Shown: positions 12,976-27,870, counted from the first letter of the stretch. The stretch: DNA of 64,000 nt from Scatophagus argus (GCF_020382885.2 NC_058507.1:3237715-3301714); one strand, 5' to 3'. Numbers and translations are program-made. Notes: generated by a model from the sequence alone, not told the origin.

Positions 12976-15900
12976 CACATGTGCGAGCTCTTCTATATAT
13001 AATCGAAAGCCAAAATTATACTTTCAACATCTTGGGGCTTGTAAGAGTCTGCAAAAGTCTGCATGGCCCAGGAATTTACGATCATGTGGCAGGATGCAAC
13101 AACAGTACATTAAAGTCACATTACCACCAAGCGGGACTGTTCAGTTCATTTGAGTTTATTGCACTTAATACTTTAACACTTTTTACATTTCCATGCTGAA
13201 AATGTTGTGGATGGTACAAACAGAACTACTCCATTTTCTCCTATTCTTTTCTTACTGCTGAGGTTCCAAGCAAACTGAGCTGATACTGAAAGGTGAGATC
13301 TTGAACAACCAAAGTTGTCGTCTTTGGTCTAGGACGGATGCCAAAAATTCCTCCAGACAAGAAAGGAATCTGGGGTGGTCACACTATTTTAGGGTTTTAA
13401 ACTTTTGCCCACAACTTGCTCCACAATCCACCCATGACACTGATAAATCCCCTTTTTATAACCAAAAAGTTACCAGGGCATAATGGAACCTTCAGTGCAC
13501 AGATGCACAAACTCTGAAAGCACCAATTTTCAGAACGCGGTCTGAAAATATTGGACTCGCCTTGGAAGCTAATGAAATTAGTATTTGTGTACTTGCATCA
13601 GGCAAGCTGGAGAATGAGGGCCATCTAGGGTTTAAAGAAAATTAGATGCTTTGCTAACAGCATATTGAGAGGTGTGTTGCAATGCATTAGGGGTTCTTTC
13701 ATCCATTAGATGCCACAAAAGATGTTTGAAAAAAATCTTTTAATAATGATAACTGTGCATAATTGAAGGAGCTGGGAGCTAATGGCTCTAGTGTTAACAT
13801 AACAATCTGAGCTGCATTTAAATGATGCACAAGTATTTGAATCCTCAAAGGCCAAAGCACTGCACATGCAAGCCACTGCATGTTGTTAATTCTTTATGGA
13901 CACATTTTCACATGCATAAACAGTACGGGAAGCGAGTGGCGAAATGCTGAAGTCTCGCTGTGCGATCATGGAAGTTTTACTAAATGGGCTGTCAGGGGCC
14001 CTGGTGCAAAGTGTTTGAAGAGATACTTGACATTTCTTGTTGCAGTGTCAATCAAATGACCACAAGGGGACACAAAATGATCATGCAAAAAGTGCTCAAG
14101 CAACAACAAAGACACCTAAAACAACCACAGCTACTCCCTGTCAAAGGGTCTTACTCCTCCATAGGAGGGGCAGGAGGCTTCATACTCCATCTCATAATCT
14201 GCCCATGTGTGAGAAGGACAGACAATAAGTCACACAAACTGCAGGCTTTGGCATTTAGTCCAGTAAACATCCGAGCTTTAGCACACCTGAGGACACAATG
14301 ACAGGAGCGTAGGAGAAGGCTGCATGGAAAGAAAAACCTTATCCAAACCGTCTGTCTGAACTGTACGACTACAGCATTCTTATTAGTGACAGTTTCTCAC
14401 TTTAAAGACCTTCATCAACTAAGCTATCTTTCAATGTGTCTGGCATTCATTCTGAGTTTAGTTCATCAGCTTCAGTGGCAGCAGCACTAAAGCTGACAAG
14501 GTCAGAGTGTCTATAACCATTAAGAGCAGCGAAAAAGTTTCTTTTTCTTTCTTTGTCTTAAGTTTCTTATTTTTCTGATTTTTTAGGAAAAAATGGTTGG
14601 TAGTAAATCAGTTAAAACTTTTCACGCAGACATTATTTTCCCATGCAGATCAGAGCAACAACAACAGCTCCTCAAAGGTATTAAACATTAGAAATAACCT
14701 CCAAAACTGTGCTGCAAACATAGTTGCATAATTCAGATTTCTTTTTTATTTCATTTTCATCAGTTTCTAATTATTTGAAATAAACTAAATGAAACCCCAA
14801 GTAAAAACAGTGGGCTCAAATGATTTTAAAAAATGTATCAAAACGAAGGACAAGCAAACAATGAGCGAAATGAACAAACATCAGACAAAAGGAAGGAACC
14901 AATAAAACTGTGGTAGGGGTTCAATTTGCTTTGAACGGTTAGGGGAAATGGCATCATGCATTAAAAGGTACAACGATATGCATGTACTGTATGTTCTACA
15001 ATCCCATTACAGGTCGAATGGCATTTTACCAGAAGAATGGCTGATTTCCATAAACGGCGTCTCGTTCTTAAATAAAAAAAAAATAAGGTCCATGATTTGC
15101 GTTCAGCAGCACTTTATGAAGAACCATTCAGCTCGAGGACACTTAAAAACGAGGAAATATGTATTCAGCTGGGGTTTCTGGGAGCCTTTTCATCTGTAAA
15201 CCCTGTGGCAGTAGGAATCCGTGTCAAAGGATTATTTAGATATTTACAAGTGCTGATGCTCGTCGCCAAATGGCTGCATTGCCAATGGACAGGTGTCAGT
15301 GATTCCATGAGGGCTGCAATCTGGAGGCCATCCCAAAAGTTTGGATTACTAAGGCTTAACTGCAGCAAATTCTTTGATCTTATAATATGACTGTTATGTC
15401 CTTCCCAGAGCACTAAAAGTCCCTGCATAACATATTTTGAGATGGGATTATTGTACATATTTAACAGAATAAAGGTTTCATCTATCTCAGATGCTGTACT
15501 AAACCAAACCCAGCGCTATAACTGTAAAACTATGGAGGCTTATTAAATTATTACAGGGCACTTCTGGTTCAAGCAGTCTGAAACGTTTCTGGTAACCTGC
15601 ATATCAGGTCAGATTTTTAAAGGAATTGTCATATTACTGGTATTATCAATAAGTCATGTTTCATGGCTTCTGTGTCCTCAGGTTTTAAGACTGATATTAC
15701 TGAATTCTGAACAATTTAGAACTTAGAACAATTTCCAACCTCTCTTAAGTCAAATGGCTGCAAAGAGCTGTCACTGACCAACTTACTGCCTGCCTATTCA
15801 ACAAAGATACAGTATGTTGGATGGATGCACGGATGGGTGGGTGGATGATGGGATCCAAGGTTTCTCAGCAGAACAGAGCATTTACTCACTCTGCCTGCCA

Positions 15901-18900
15901 GTGGTTTTATTGTCAGAGATAAGCAATTTCACAAACCAGGAGAGCTTTTAAACAAGACTGGACAGTCTTTTGTAGGTTCATTCTTCCAACAGGCAGTTCA
16001 AAATTAAGACGGCGGCAATTATTTTAATTTCAGATGCACATTTTTCATCAACATTTCACCACTGGTGTCTAGGAATTGTTCCCGTCAAGGTTTGCATGCC
16101 TGGTGAAGACCTGCACTCTCCTGAGTGCACTTTTCCGGTTACATGATATTTCCATTTGTTATTGTAGGTTCTCATCATGAGCTCCAATGGAATTTGCGAT
16201 GCAATCAAATAAAAAATACAAACCTCCCAGACATCACCGTAAAACTGAATACACACATCATAACTTTACTGTCTTCACACAGAGGCAGTAAATATTTGCT
16301 GCAGCATGATCACGTGTCTGCTCAGTGTAAATTATCCACTTGTGGACAAACAACACTTAAATTCAGAAATATGATAACGAAGTGTTTCTTTAAGCTCCAC
16401 TTACCAGCCTTAAGTGTTTAAGTGATTCTCAACCACGGCTGGACCCCAGGCAAGATCTCTGTAAGTTGCCCGAGGGTATATGGAAAGATTGCAGAGTAGC
16501 TTAGCTATTTTCAAAAAACAGAAATTATGGAAATCTACAGAAGTCAGTTGTATAATACAATCCTGCCACCAACCTTGAGTCATTTAACTGTGCTGCGATT
16601 AAGAGCAAGTTCATGTAATCCTGAGAACACATGAGCAGAGAAATAAAAATAGTATTGTATATAGTGATACAGGAAAAAAATAACAAGCAGGACTGATGAT
16701 AATACTGTTACCACAGAGAGAAATTCCTTTATCACCAAAACATCCCAGTTTTTACAACTGAAGGAGAAAACAACAGTCAAGGCAGCGTTCACACAGGAAG
16801 ACCAGAATACACCAGAGACACACCAACACATACAGTAAACACCAGCCGCTGCCTGTGCTGCCTGGAAGCCACAGGAAAAGGATGGATCAGGATCAAAAGC
16901 CTTCTGCACGAGCACTAAAATGTGAGCATGTTTCATGTTTTCAGAGAGGAGGGCATTTCATTTCAGATGGATTCACTGAAGTAAGCTGCCGGTTACAAGA
17001 AAAGCCTGAAGCGTAATGGTGTTCTGGGTCTCATACAGCTCGGTCATGATGGGCTCTGGTGCTTTCATTCTTAAGGGCTTTCCTCCAAACTACACTACTG
17101 GCTATCAATAAGTCGCTGGACAGAAGAATAATCGGAAACAAATCTGATCATTTAAAAACATTTATCAAGCAAAAAGTGGCCAATTATACCATATTAAAAA
17201 GATGGTGTTTATTTTCAAATTTATTTATCTATTCCCTTTATTCTTTCTCTTTATTATGTCACGGCAAATGAAATACTTTTAGGTTGTTGGTCTACAAAAA
17301 CAAGCAACTTTCCCATACTTTGACAATCTACAGAGAATCAATACTGGAATTAATCCATAGCTAAAGCCCTGCTGTTGATTTATTTTAAAAGCTGCATGAA
17401 TTGATTCAACGACAACACTGACACACTGATCATTTTAAAAAGTTGAAATAAAACAGCATTAAGCATTAAGCATTATTAGTTGTGTTGGTGTCCACCTGAT
17501 GAACATGAGTCCAATATACACTGTGCTTTTAGCTCTGTTTTTGGTCTCTACCAACTCCTGAAGGAACAAATATTAACTTTATCATGCAACAAAATGAAAA
17601 TAAAAACCATATGACGAGCTCACATTCATCAACTGGGCCGGAACATGACGAACCCAAAAAGATAAGAGAGGAAGGGCAGGAAGGGGTCTAACGTCAGTCT
17701 ATCTAGAAAGAAGTTTTAACGGCGGTTCAGCAGAAGATTTAAATTTCACTCAAGTTGTGAATCATCACTTCCTGCGAGGGAAAATGTCCACATCCAACAG
17801 TTTCATTTGGATAAAAAGTGTGATTCAATAGCTCATAATAACCGGGCAGACGCCAGAGACAGACAGACACAACAGTCTCCATCTTCATGTCTTTCACAAC
17901 CCACAGTGTCTGGGAAAAATAGTGCTGGTGATGCCCACTTCAGCAGATGCTGCCAGTAAACACTGAAACAAGAACTGCATTCATTAAAATGGACCATTTC
18001 TTTTCAAATGAACGCAAGTCTGGCCACACCGCAAAAACGTTTACAAAATATGAATCAGTGCGTTTTCCTCAGGTAGTCCAAGAGCTGCTCGTGTTAGAGA
18101 AGGTGACATGGCATCTCACTTCCCACCTCTGATGGCATTCATGTTATTCTAATGACTGAATTCTTTCCACATGCATCGGGGTGTTCTTGTCAGCCGCTTT
18201 GGGAAGGAGAAGGATTGCATGCAGTGTTGGATCACACCGTCATCTTCCTCCCTGCTGAGAATCCAGGTGGATTCAAACTGGAGCGTTTTGGTTACAGATG
18301 TAAGACCTACAGGCCTGTATGCTCATTTCTTTAAAGCACCCGCACCTGCACATTTGAAATCCACCACGATAAAACGGAGAATAAAAATGTCGCAGCGTCT
18401 TCAGAAACAGCCTGGCAGTGATGAAAACCAGCACCTTCTCTGTCACTTCACAGCTTGCCATTTTCCCGACATCCGCTGGGCGTCACCTTGCGCCTGAAAT
18501 TAAAAAGCGACAAAAGGTGGGTCTGGGTGTGTGCTGCGCTGCAGTCCCGTGACAACAAGCTGTCTGAGAGGAAGGAAGCGGAGAACATCTCGACAGAAGG
18601 CTCGTCTTCTACCGTCGCTGCATTTTGTTTCAGGTCTATGATGGAGGGATGTGATCTCAGTGGGTGAATCCACTCCGCCGCTTGATTCTTAACCACTGCT
18701 GTTACAGGACCTGGTTTGTGAGATTTCTATTCATAGCTCCTTTGGGATGTAACCCACATCTGCTCACATATTAACTGACAGCGTAAGGAAACACGGGCTA
18801 ATCAAAGCAACATCTGTCTGTATAGCTACCTGCTATGCTTCACATCTGTCGGTTTCACTTCGACTTTTTCAAACATACGTCATACGCCGGTTGTTGGTTT

Positions 18901-21900
18901 CCTCTCCACAGCTTCTTCTCCTGGAACTTGATGTGAAAGATGACTCACTGAAGCCGCTGTCTGTGTCAACATAATGGGAGTCAGCCTGTTGTTGTCATGG
19001 CAACACCGATTCTCTCATTTCATTTGAGTGGTCAAGTGCAGCATTTTGTGAAATAAAGTTCAACCTAAATACAGAGCTGGAGTTAGGTCATGGTTTGCCT
19101 AGCTTAGCATAAAGACCGAAGGCGGGGGGGAGGGCAACATGAGGGACGTGGCAGACCACAGCGTCGACCCCAAACAACAACAGCTTGCAGTCGTTCACAC
19201 AGCTGAATGTTAAGGTAAATGGATGGACTGCATTCACAGCACACGACTTTTCCACCTTAATAGACAAAGCGCTTTATACCTGGTCTCCGATGGCAACATA
19301 GCTGCCATTGCGAGGGTTACAGCTCAGTGTCTCACCCGAGGACAACATGTGGACAGAAGCAACCAGGGATCGACAGCCGAACCAGATATGAGAGCACCAT
19401 TAAGATCAAACTGCCAAAACTGCCAACTCAAGACTCTCTTGATGAATTGTTTATTTCTCCCCTCGAACGTTCGCAGAAACTTAATCCAATGTAGCGTTTA
19501 GTTGTATATGAAAAAGTTGGGGACCAAGCAGCCGCCAGCTTCAAATCTCACAGTGAACTCAAACCGAACTGTCAAACGAGGCAGTGCTGATATAAATCAA
19601 TTCTGATGCACCGCCTATTTCTCACCCAAAAGTTATATTAGTATGTTAGTGTACTGTTCAGCTGTGATGTTAATACGAACATTTGTGACTAGGCCGCCAT
19701 GTTGTGCCCGCTTGAAACTGGACGAACCAAACCAACACTCTACTCACGACACGTCGCCCACCAGCGAGACCACTTACTGGTCTGCTGACCTGCCTGTCGT
19801 AGGTTGTCTAGCTTGTCAGCAAATATCTGAGAATACCAGCCCCTTTTCTGTATTTCCTCTTGTCGTGTAGCACAAAATCCAACAGTGAAATACTTCTTTA
19901 ATGCAAAAATGAGAGTTTCATATCAATCTTGTCATTGTATTCTTGGAAAGAACCCCAAAGAGTAAATTTCCCAGAACATCAATCACACTGCTCCTTTAAA
20001 ATGCAAGACTCCACTCATACTGGAACAATGATTTGTGTCACTTAAATTACGACACCTTTGGGTGCAGTGTGAACACTGTTTGTCTCCATCTCCCCAGTTA
20101 GATCACGAGGAAACCTGAGACGCCAGAGAGAAGAAACCAATGAAAAATGAAATCACCAGCTGTGATGATGAAATCCGCAGTGATCAGCGATATATAACAC
20201 ATAAGCACGTCTCTCGAGAAAGATAGAAAGATTCTGCTTTCCTCTGCGTGATGTGGATGCAGTCAGAGAGTGGCAACAGATCGATTTATTGCTGATCTTG
20301 TCCCAACGTCACAGTGTGTGAACTTAAATTGTATAGGAATTCATTATCGAGCTCAGTGAGTCAGGCTCTTCTGGGATAATGTGAAAGTGACAGTGGTTAC
20401 TGGGATCTCACCTCAAAGCATTCATCTCACCGGGACCTGCAGTTATGTGATGTAACACACAAAGATACCCGAGTAACGAGCGAGAACAACTGATAAAACC
20501 AGTTTGCCGTTTAATTGACTCGCGTTGGATTAGAGGATTGGATTTGTTTCGTGGCAAATTCCCACACAAATCCCCCCCGACATAACTCCCATTTTAAATG
20601 AAGGTTTTGAATGAACGAAGGCTTTGGGTTGGGGAAAAGGGTGGGACCGTCTTATCTCGACAGTCAGAAAGAGGAATTCAGAGGGAAAATCAGAGGTGTG
20701 TTCACTGTGAAAATGTAGCGGCAGAGTCTGACACCAAAAACACACATCTGTCCAGTTTTCATACTGTGACTTTGAGATATTTATGGTGTCTCTAATACAC
20801 GTGATGAACCTCTGATAAAGCAGCAGACAGTTACCGCAGTACAAAAACTTTACAGCAGGACGTGCAATACAACCTTTGGTTTTGACAGCTGAATCCAACT
20901 TTGTGCAGGATGTAGAAAAAAAACTAGAATGGCTGTAATTTTTTTGTCAAACAGAAGTCAAGAGTAATGGCAGTGTGTCCACTCTGATAAAAATGTCAGA
21001 GGACATTTTGATGTGCCAAAAACAGAAGCAGCTAATAAGGACCCATCACCAGGGCCCTGCTACTGCGCAGTATGGCTGAATGTCATGACCTACAGATGCG
21101 TTTGTCCAGATAAAGTGTGTGTGTGTGTCACATTTAAAAGACTCCCTCTGATGAAGGCTAACGTGGTCACATGGTGTTTTCTCATGCTGCTGGACTTAAT
21201 GAGCAAAACAGCGAGTTAACACCATGGCTGAGCTTTTCTCTGGAAATGCAGCAAACATGAATGCGGTACTGAAGGAACCAATGGGTCCCAGCGTGGGGCT
21301 TTTCATACGGTGAAACGAGGAGCATCGGGGAGAAGCCAGCTGCACATCAGCACTCTGTAAGCTAAGTTTCACTAGATTTCACGACTTTGCCAAAGGCATG
21401 TTCTGTTTTCGGTTTACATAAGGAGAAACGGTGAGCCTTTGTGTTTGACCAAATGATCTGAAAATGGGAGACAGAGAAAACTTTGACTGTTTACAACCCA
21501 TAAGATCATCGTGTCTGCTTGTGTTTTGCGACTTCTCTGTAGCAAAGCTGGCGTATTTCTCAGCTACTGACTGATTTTGTACAAAAATACTATTACAAAG
21601 AGAAATGATGGCTGAAGAGAAAAAAAAAAACACCAAAGTTATAATAAACCCAAATGACCTCTTTGACACAGAAAGTGGACACAGCTGTTGACTCACTTTC
21701 ACCTTCTTTCTTTCGACTGAACACAAGGGTCAAATGCCATCAACACTTGAGCTCAACTCAAAGCGATTCCCTCAGTTCTGTGTGCAGTCATTTTTTAAAA
21801 TTATACACAGTGTGCTGGTTGAAGCTTATAAACATCCATCAGCTCACATTCATAACTAAACTGTCAGCTGTATAAACACGAAAGATCACATCTAGAGGAA

Positions 21901-22752
21901 GCCGCTGCATACATTACAGAAATATTTTTAGCAGCTGTAATGTTACAGTAGATGCAATCGTACTGTATAGAAACTTTCATACATACTAATGCTAACAAAA
22001 CTGGAGTATTATACTCTTTAGCTGTGATGAAACCTGGCACTCGGGTGCATTGGAATATATTAGAGGTAATGAATTCCCCTCTCCCGTTTTTCCCCGTCGT
22101 GCGGAGCTGGTCGACACGTGAGACGGCAAAGTGGCAAGGCTTGAACTTCTCTGCATTCATATTTTTCTTTTCCACGAGCGGAGCAACGCTGTCACGCTTG
22201 TGCCTCGCTGACAAATGAAAAATATAAGGTTGATGACTACTTTTTTATTTGTTCCTCCGCGCTTCCTCCTGTGATTTCGAGATGTCTACCCAGGGACCCC
22301 GAGCTCGGTACCTGCTCGTTATTACAGCCTCCCACATTTCTGGAAGATTACAGATTTCTCATGCAAACAAGACAACGACACAGCACACACAGGCCGACAT
22401 GCTAAAGGGAAGCGTGAAGGTAATGGGTTGCGGTATAATCAAAGAAAACCTTGAGAGCCACACACGGAGAGAAACACACTGTCATGGGCAGAGTTTACCG
22501 TCTAATTTGTTCCTTTTCTCCCTCGCTTTCACACACACATGCACACACAGGTAATCACAGCAGGCAAACCACTCAGGTGTGCTTCAAGCTCTTGTCTCGA
22601 CTTCACCTCTGTACACGCCGAACACCTCGCCGTCTCCTCCTCCGTGGCCTCGCCCACCACCAACAAAACACCACAGCCTTGTTTTGCCTAAAGTGATTTT
22701 TCTAATGAATCTGTGCGTGTTTGCTTTCTCCTTCCATGCTGCTACACTTTGG

Positions 22753-22756
<4 letters not shown>

Positions 22757-22784
<28 letters not shown>
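22757..22784. repeat. (GT)n microsatellite
   Basis: About 14 GT units, 170 bp before a purine-rich GGA tract. Confidence 0.95.
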
Positions 22785-22788
<4 letters not shown>

Positions 22789-22948
22789 ATGCATGCTTGT
22801 TTCCAAGACAAGGCCATCCATCTCAGACAGTCCCATCTGTGAGCAACAGCCTTGTTTACTCATCCCTCGACCAGAGAGCAGCAGCAGCCTGTCCACAGGT
22901 AAGCGAGCAGCCGGCACCAAAGACGAGCTGGGAGGTGCAGGAGGTGCA

Positions 22949-23520
22949 TGAGGAGGAGGAGGAGGAAGAGGAGGAGGAAGGGGAAGGAGGGGGGTCGGCT
23001 TCTGTCTTCATCTGGGGATAAATCATTCTTTACACCAACGCCAAACTTCCACGCCCGTCTCTCCCGGCTCCACTCGTCGCTCTGGAGTCATCCTTTTCCG
23101 CTCTCCATTTTCCCGCATCCTTCGCCACTTTCTGACTCCAGTTTAATTTACTCATCTTTCCAAAGCAATCCTTTTCACCTCCCCTCAGTCCTGCGCTCCC
23201 CATTCCCTCTCCCAGCCCCCCCCCCACCTTTTCACACTGTTTGCCATTTTTCTCTCTCAGACATCCTACACCTTCTCCTTTCTGTGCTGCTCTCCAAAGC
23301 AATCCTTTCCAATCCCTCAGTCTGTCTCTATTCTCCACTCTCCCCCTTCGTCGCCGTCCACCCTCCCAAGTTGTCTCTCTCATCTGGTCACAGCATCTTT
23401 CAAAGCCAAGCCCTCTCCTCCCCTCAATCTGTTTCACTTCCTCCTCCGCCCTGACTCTCATCACACATCATCATCACATTTTCTTTTCCAACGTTCTGCC
23501 TTTCTGTCTCTATCAGAGGG
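22949..23520. repeat. Purine tract (GGA/GGAA)n then long pyrimidine-biased block
   Basis: 22949-22994 is almost pure purine on the plus strand (GAGGAGGAGGAGGAAGAGG type). From about 23050 to 23520 the same strand turns strongly C/T-rich with many CCCTC and TCTCC runs. The proline/serine-rich open frames here follow from composition. Confidence 0.75.
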
Positions 23521-24543
23521 CAGGGAACAGCCGGCATTGAGCTGATGGGGTGAAATAGCGCCCTGTGATGAATATTCATCCCATCCCGCCAGCCGCTGTC
23601 CCCGCTCGCCGTGTCGCAGAGGCCTCCAGCCCGCAGATGCCTCCTTCTATTTGTCACATGCGAGACGAGACCCACAGGAAGGCTTCTTGTGCCAAGGCTG
23701 AGGACGGAGCGACTGAACTGAGCCAGACATCAAACAAAGCGTCTTAACACTGAGACACTGACGACCCCGACGACCGTCGCAGACGGCTTTGTGATCCAGC
23801 CTTTGACCCGCAGCGCATTTTTAGAGACTTTGCAAAATGAATCCATGAAGATAAGCCCAGCGCTGAACGTCTTCTGTGATTACGTCAACATTTTTCCACG
23901 TTTAAAGCAGGTATTGTTGTTGTTAGCGTGACTGTTAGCCGTCTACCATGTTGGATGAGACTGTATAATCCCAATAAATGCCAACCGGATGGTCATGAAG
24001 TGTTGTACAGGCCTTCATGAGCCCTGAACACTGAATCCTGCCCACTTTAGCGATCCCCTGACCTTTCCTTTAGACCAGCACAGGGTTCATCTTTGTGTTC
24101 TGGTTTTGGTTCAGACGGTCATGTCTGTCTCATCAGGTCAAAATTTTAAAGTTTTATCTGCAAAATTAATAGTTTTCCTGACAGTGAGAGAACAAGTCCT
24201 GACTATTTAATTAACCAAGCAGCTAATTAAAATAAACTTTGAGAACAAATTAAAACCATCATCATCCATCAACCAATCATGCATTTTTTCAGGAAAAAAT
24301 AACCCAAACTCTCTGGTTCCAGATTCTTAAGTGTCTTAAGGGTGGCTGCTTTTCTTTGTTTCAAAAATGAAATTAAATGAAGGGCAATGAGATGAATCAG
24401 TCATAAATATTAATATGAGAGCTATGTTTTCTCTTCTTTCCTATCACCTAGTTAATTATCATGTGACAGCCTCTTGCACCACACTGAAATCACAGGTTTG
24501 ATCTTAGCAACAAACTGGTCAGTTTGTTTAAAAGTACGTTTGA

Positions 24544-24574
24544 CTAAATAAATAAAATAAATAAATAAATAAAT
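24544..24574. repeat. (AAAT)n microsatellite
   Basis: AAATAAATAAAAT-type run, about seven units with one irregular unit. Confidence 0.85.
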
Positions 24575-26989
24575 TTTCTCTCAGCAGCTGTGCGAATAGT
24601 AAACACTTTGACAAGTGACTCTACTTCAACACTGCGGATGATTTTCTCTCAAGGCGCCCAGAACTGCGTGGAACAGAGCCAGCTAATGGATGGAGAGAGT
24701 GGGGTCAGATGGGGGGGGGGGCACATGATTGAGGTTCCTTCCCAATTAACTGAAGACCACTTAAACGGTTGGCGGGCTGAAGAGGTCATTATCCTGAAGA
24801 GCTCTGAAGAAGCCCATTAGGGCTTTCCACAGCTGGACCCGTGACTCCTCCACTTTGCTTTTATGTTCTGGCGATAAAAAGACACATGGACAGTCGTGCT
24901 CCGCGGAGGCCGTCGGCGTCACCTTCCTCGAACCCGAAGAAGACGTGCAGCCGTCCATCCGTGGACGTGTCTCTGTGAGCTCAGTCGTCCACGCAGCGTC
25001 ACACACTCGCTAACCAGTAAGCTCTCACTACATCCTATTAGCGGCGGTGGAGAGCAGCTAAGGACATTTACTCAAGTCTTTGCACAGAAGTATTTTCACT
25101 CTCACTTCATGTTTGCAAAGCAGCCCAGATTAACACACATTATGAAAAGATGGCAGAGAAAATTCACAAACGACCCCACAGTAGTTAATATTACTTTTTA
25201 GGCTCCGGGGTTGTATATAAACTTATACACTGATATTGCATTAATTAATATTCATATTCTGTACGCATGAAAACAACAATAATCATAACAAGCAGCACAC
25301 ATGAATCCAAAATGTGTTCCTCTACAAAGCGACTTCCAAAACCACTTCTATCAGAGTGTTTTTACGCTGTAGTATTACTTCAGCTACTTCTCACACTCTT
25401 TCCATCATGTCCCCACATCGTGGCACATCATTAGCAAAGAGGGGGGAAGCAACAACGAGGGTCCAAGTTACATTTTAGTAAAATGAACGTCAGCATCAGC
25501 AAACTCTTAGTTCTTAGTTTCTCCTACAGGAATCACATTCATTCAACCTTCACTCCATGTTTTCCCCCTGTAGTGGCTCTGAGCCCCACCAGGGAGGCCC
25601 GACGCCCCCAACCCCCCAGTCTGAGAACCACTAAGCTACGGAGAAACATCATCCACCCATCAACACTGAGCTAAGCCAAAAGAAAAACACCAAACACAAA
25701 TCAATGTTTTCCACCAACTGAGCACTGCACACAAATCCAAGAAATATTGACTTTCAAAACAGACGGTGAACCAAACAACGTACAAATGTTTCCCAGAACA
25801 GCCAGAAAGACATGAATAACAACATCAGCACATACGGCAGGAAGTGGACTCGGCGTATAAAGTCTCCGTTTGATTCTCTACAGAATCACGCCTCTCTGAC
25901 CACGACCATCCCAGCAGCTTCTCCGCCATTAGTCACGCCGTCCCACCGGCACATTCAACATGGAGCCGTTTGCCTCAGCCTCACATCTCCAACGTGAACC
26001 TCAATCTAACTTCATTTATGAGGGCTTCTTTCAAAATGCTGCCAATTAAGAGTAAAGCAATGACGTGGAGGGATATAAACGTGGATCTAAAAAGAAAGCT
26101 GTGCATCAGACCCTGCAGACATGAGGCCTGTGTGTGAAAAGTGGCTGTTAGGGAATATAAGAGTGCTGCTAACCTGTCGCTCCACTTATGCAGGATGGCT
26201 CAAATTCACTGGGATTTTCAGAGACAGGAGACAGTACCATTCAAGCACTGCACCAAAACACCAGTATTTTACTTGAGTATTTCTATTTTATGTCACTTTA
26301 CATTTCTACCTCACAGGGTACAAAACAATCTTATTCATTCTCACTAGTAATGAAACTACCCAACAGTGTACTACTGCAATTATTCTGACCACGAATTAAT
26401 TGTTTTCATCATTTTTCATGCATAAACGGAAAGCCTAACCCTGAACGCCGTTTTCAGCCTCTTAAACATGCCGATTAGATCATCTGTAATGAAACAGCAG
26501 AACTTCAAAACACACAAAGGGGATCTGTAGATCACCTTGACTAACGGCGTCGTGATTTGTGGAAAGATTTCTGGAAACTCGCACCACAACTGTGCAGATG
26601 GATGAGCAGCTCTACAGGTAAGAGGAAAACGGGTATTTTTTAATGACGCAGAGAAAGACAATGAAGGACAGTTACCACGTTATGGAAAGTGAAAATATAA
26701 AACAGCACAAAGGGGGGAAAAAAGCCCCTTTTTATGAGTTAATCAAAATATTATGTAAAATTATAAAAATATTATTTAAAAAAGAACGAGGACTTAATAT
26801 TCGTGGCTTTTTGGGCTCCTTATTTTAACTTCAGCCTCCTGCCATGGTTCCAGGTAGTATTCACTCTACTGGTAATGAAAAAAAAAGGGCTCTTTTCAAA
26901 ATGATAACTCGTTACTCCTAATGAACTGTTCATTTGTAATGGTGGTGTGTAATGGTGATGAGCAACAGGGGTTCATAGTTTGGCCACCT

Positions 26990-27870
26990 TTTTTTTTATT
27001 CCGAACCACTCTCACACAGAGCCCCGGTAGAGACGTTGCCATATGACCTAATTATCTCTCATTAGCGGCCTCAGTAATTACAGGCCCTTTTACAGCTCCA
27101 TCTCCTCCGTCTCACATAGGAGGGGATTTCAATTAGGACTGCCTTGCAGCTCTGCCTGCCTCGCTTTTCACAGCTAAGCCACGCTGTCACCTGTGTAGCC
27201 AAGCATAGCCGAGAGGCAGGCGGCCCGGCACACGTGGAAAGCTCCCACAAAAGGACTGACGTGTTTCTGCAGATGGGTTTTATTCATCCCATATCACGCG
27301 CCCATCAAGGAGACATGACAACAAGACAGCTCGAAGAGGTATCTTCTTTCAGCGAAAAGAAAAATAACCTTTTATGCCGTCTTCTGCTAGCAGCACATCA
27401 TAAAAAATACATAAGAAACAAACCATGTACCGCAGCGCACCTTCCCGCCACGGGTAAATACCATGTGCTATGCAAATGCTCGCTAAGGCACCTGAGTGGC
27501 AGAAAGGGCCTCCATCAAGCAACGCTCGTCAAACATTACTAGGAGGAAAAGAAATAAGACTGAATCACCTGCCTCGGCGTTATTCTGCTGAGAGCACAGT
27601 CGATTCATACGAGACAGCAGCAGAGGAGGCTGCAAAGGGCGGAGTAACGGCGAGTAACGGCGAGGAATTGCTCCACGGTGCTCCCCACTCCCGCTTATCA
27701 TTTATCGCTCACTCCAACCCCAGTGCCAAATCAGTCACCCTAATTAACAAGCCAGCGAGAAACACCAATCAATACCACAGAGGGATAATTAACCCCTTGT
27801 GTTCTCAATCGTCTCTACAAAGGTGAAATTGAAATTGATTGAGATTACCTTTTGTTGGCTAATTGCGGCC
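26990..27870. promoter_or_regulatory. Candidate distal regulatory block rich in homeodomain cores
   Basis: About 880 bp with TAATTA at 27049, 27075, 27741 and 27786, CAATTA at 27130, TAATTG at 27860 and an octamer ATGCAAAT at 27470. Composition is more even than in the flanks, with no microsatellite and no convincing ORF. This resembles conserved vertebrate enhancers, but conservation cannot be tested here. Confidence 0.3.

Larger units (their letters stand above)
12976..26989. other. Non-coding stretch, no gene seen
   Basis: Mostly unique AT-rich sequence. ORFs stay below about 170 codons and lack recognisable motifs; those at 22.9-23.5 kb come from C/T bias. The 24.76-25.01 kb minus frame (containing CVFLSPEHKSKVEESRVQLW) looks protein-like but has no recognised relative or clear splice sites. 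Confidence 0.5.

Noticed and set aside
12609..13199. 196-codon plus-strand ORF
   Set aside because: Overlaps antisense a degenerate LINE fragment; no known domain and atypical codon use.
22948..23540. Pro/Ser-rich plus-strand frame of 168 codons and others around it
   Set aside because: The strand is C/T-biased with no domain, no splice logic, and open frames on both strands.
24761..25006. Minus-strand 81-codon frame with a protein-like middle
   Set aside because: No family recognised and no consistent splice sites; left as background.
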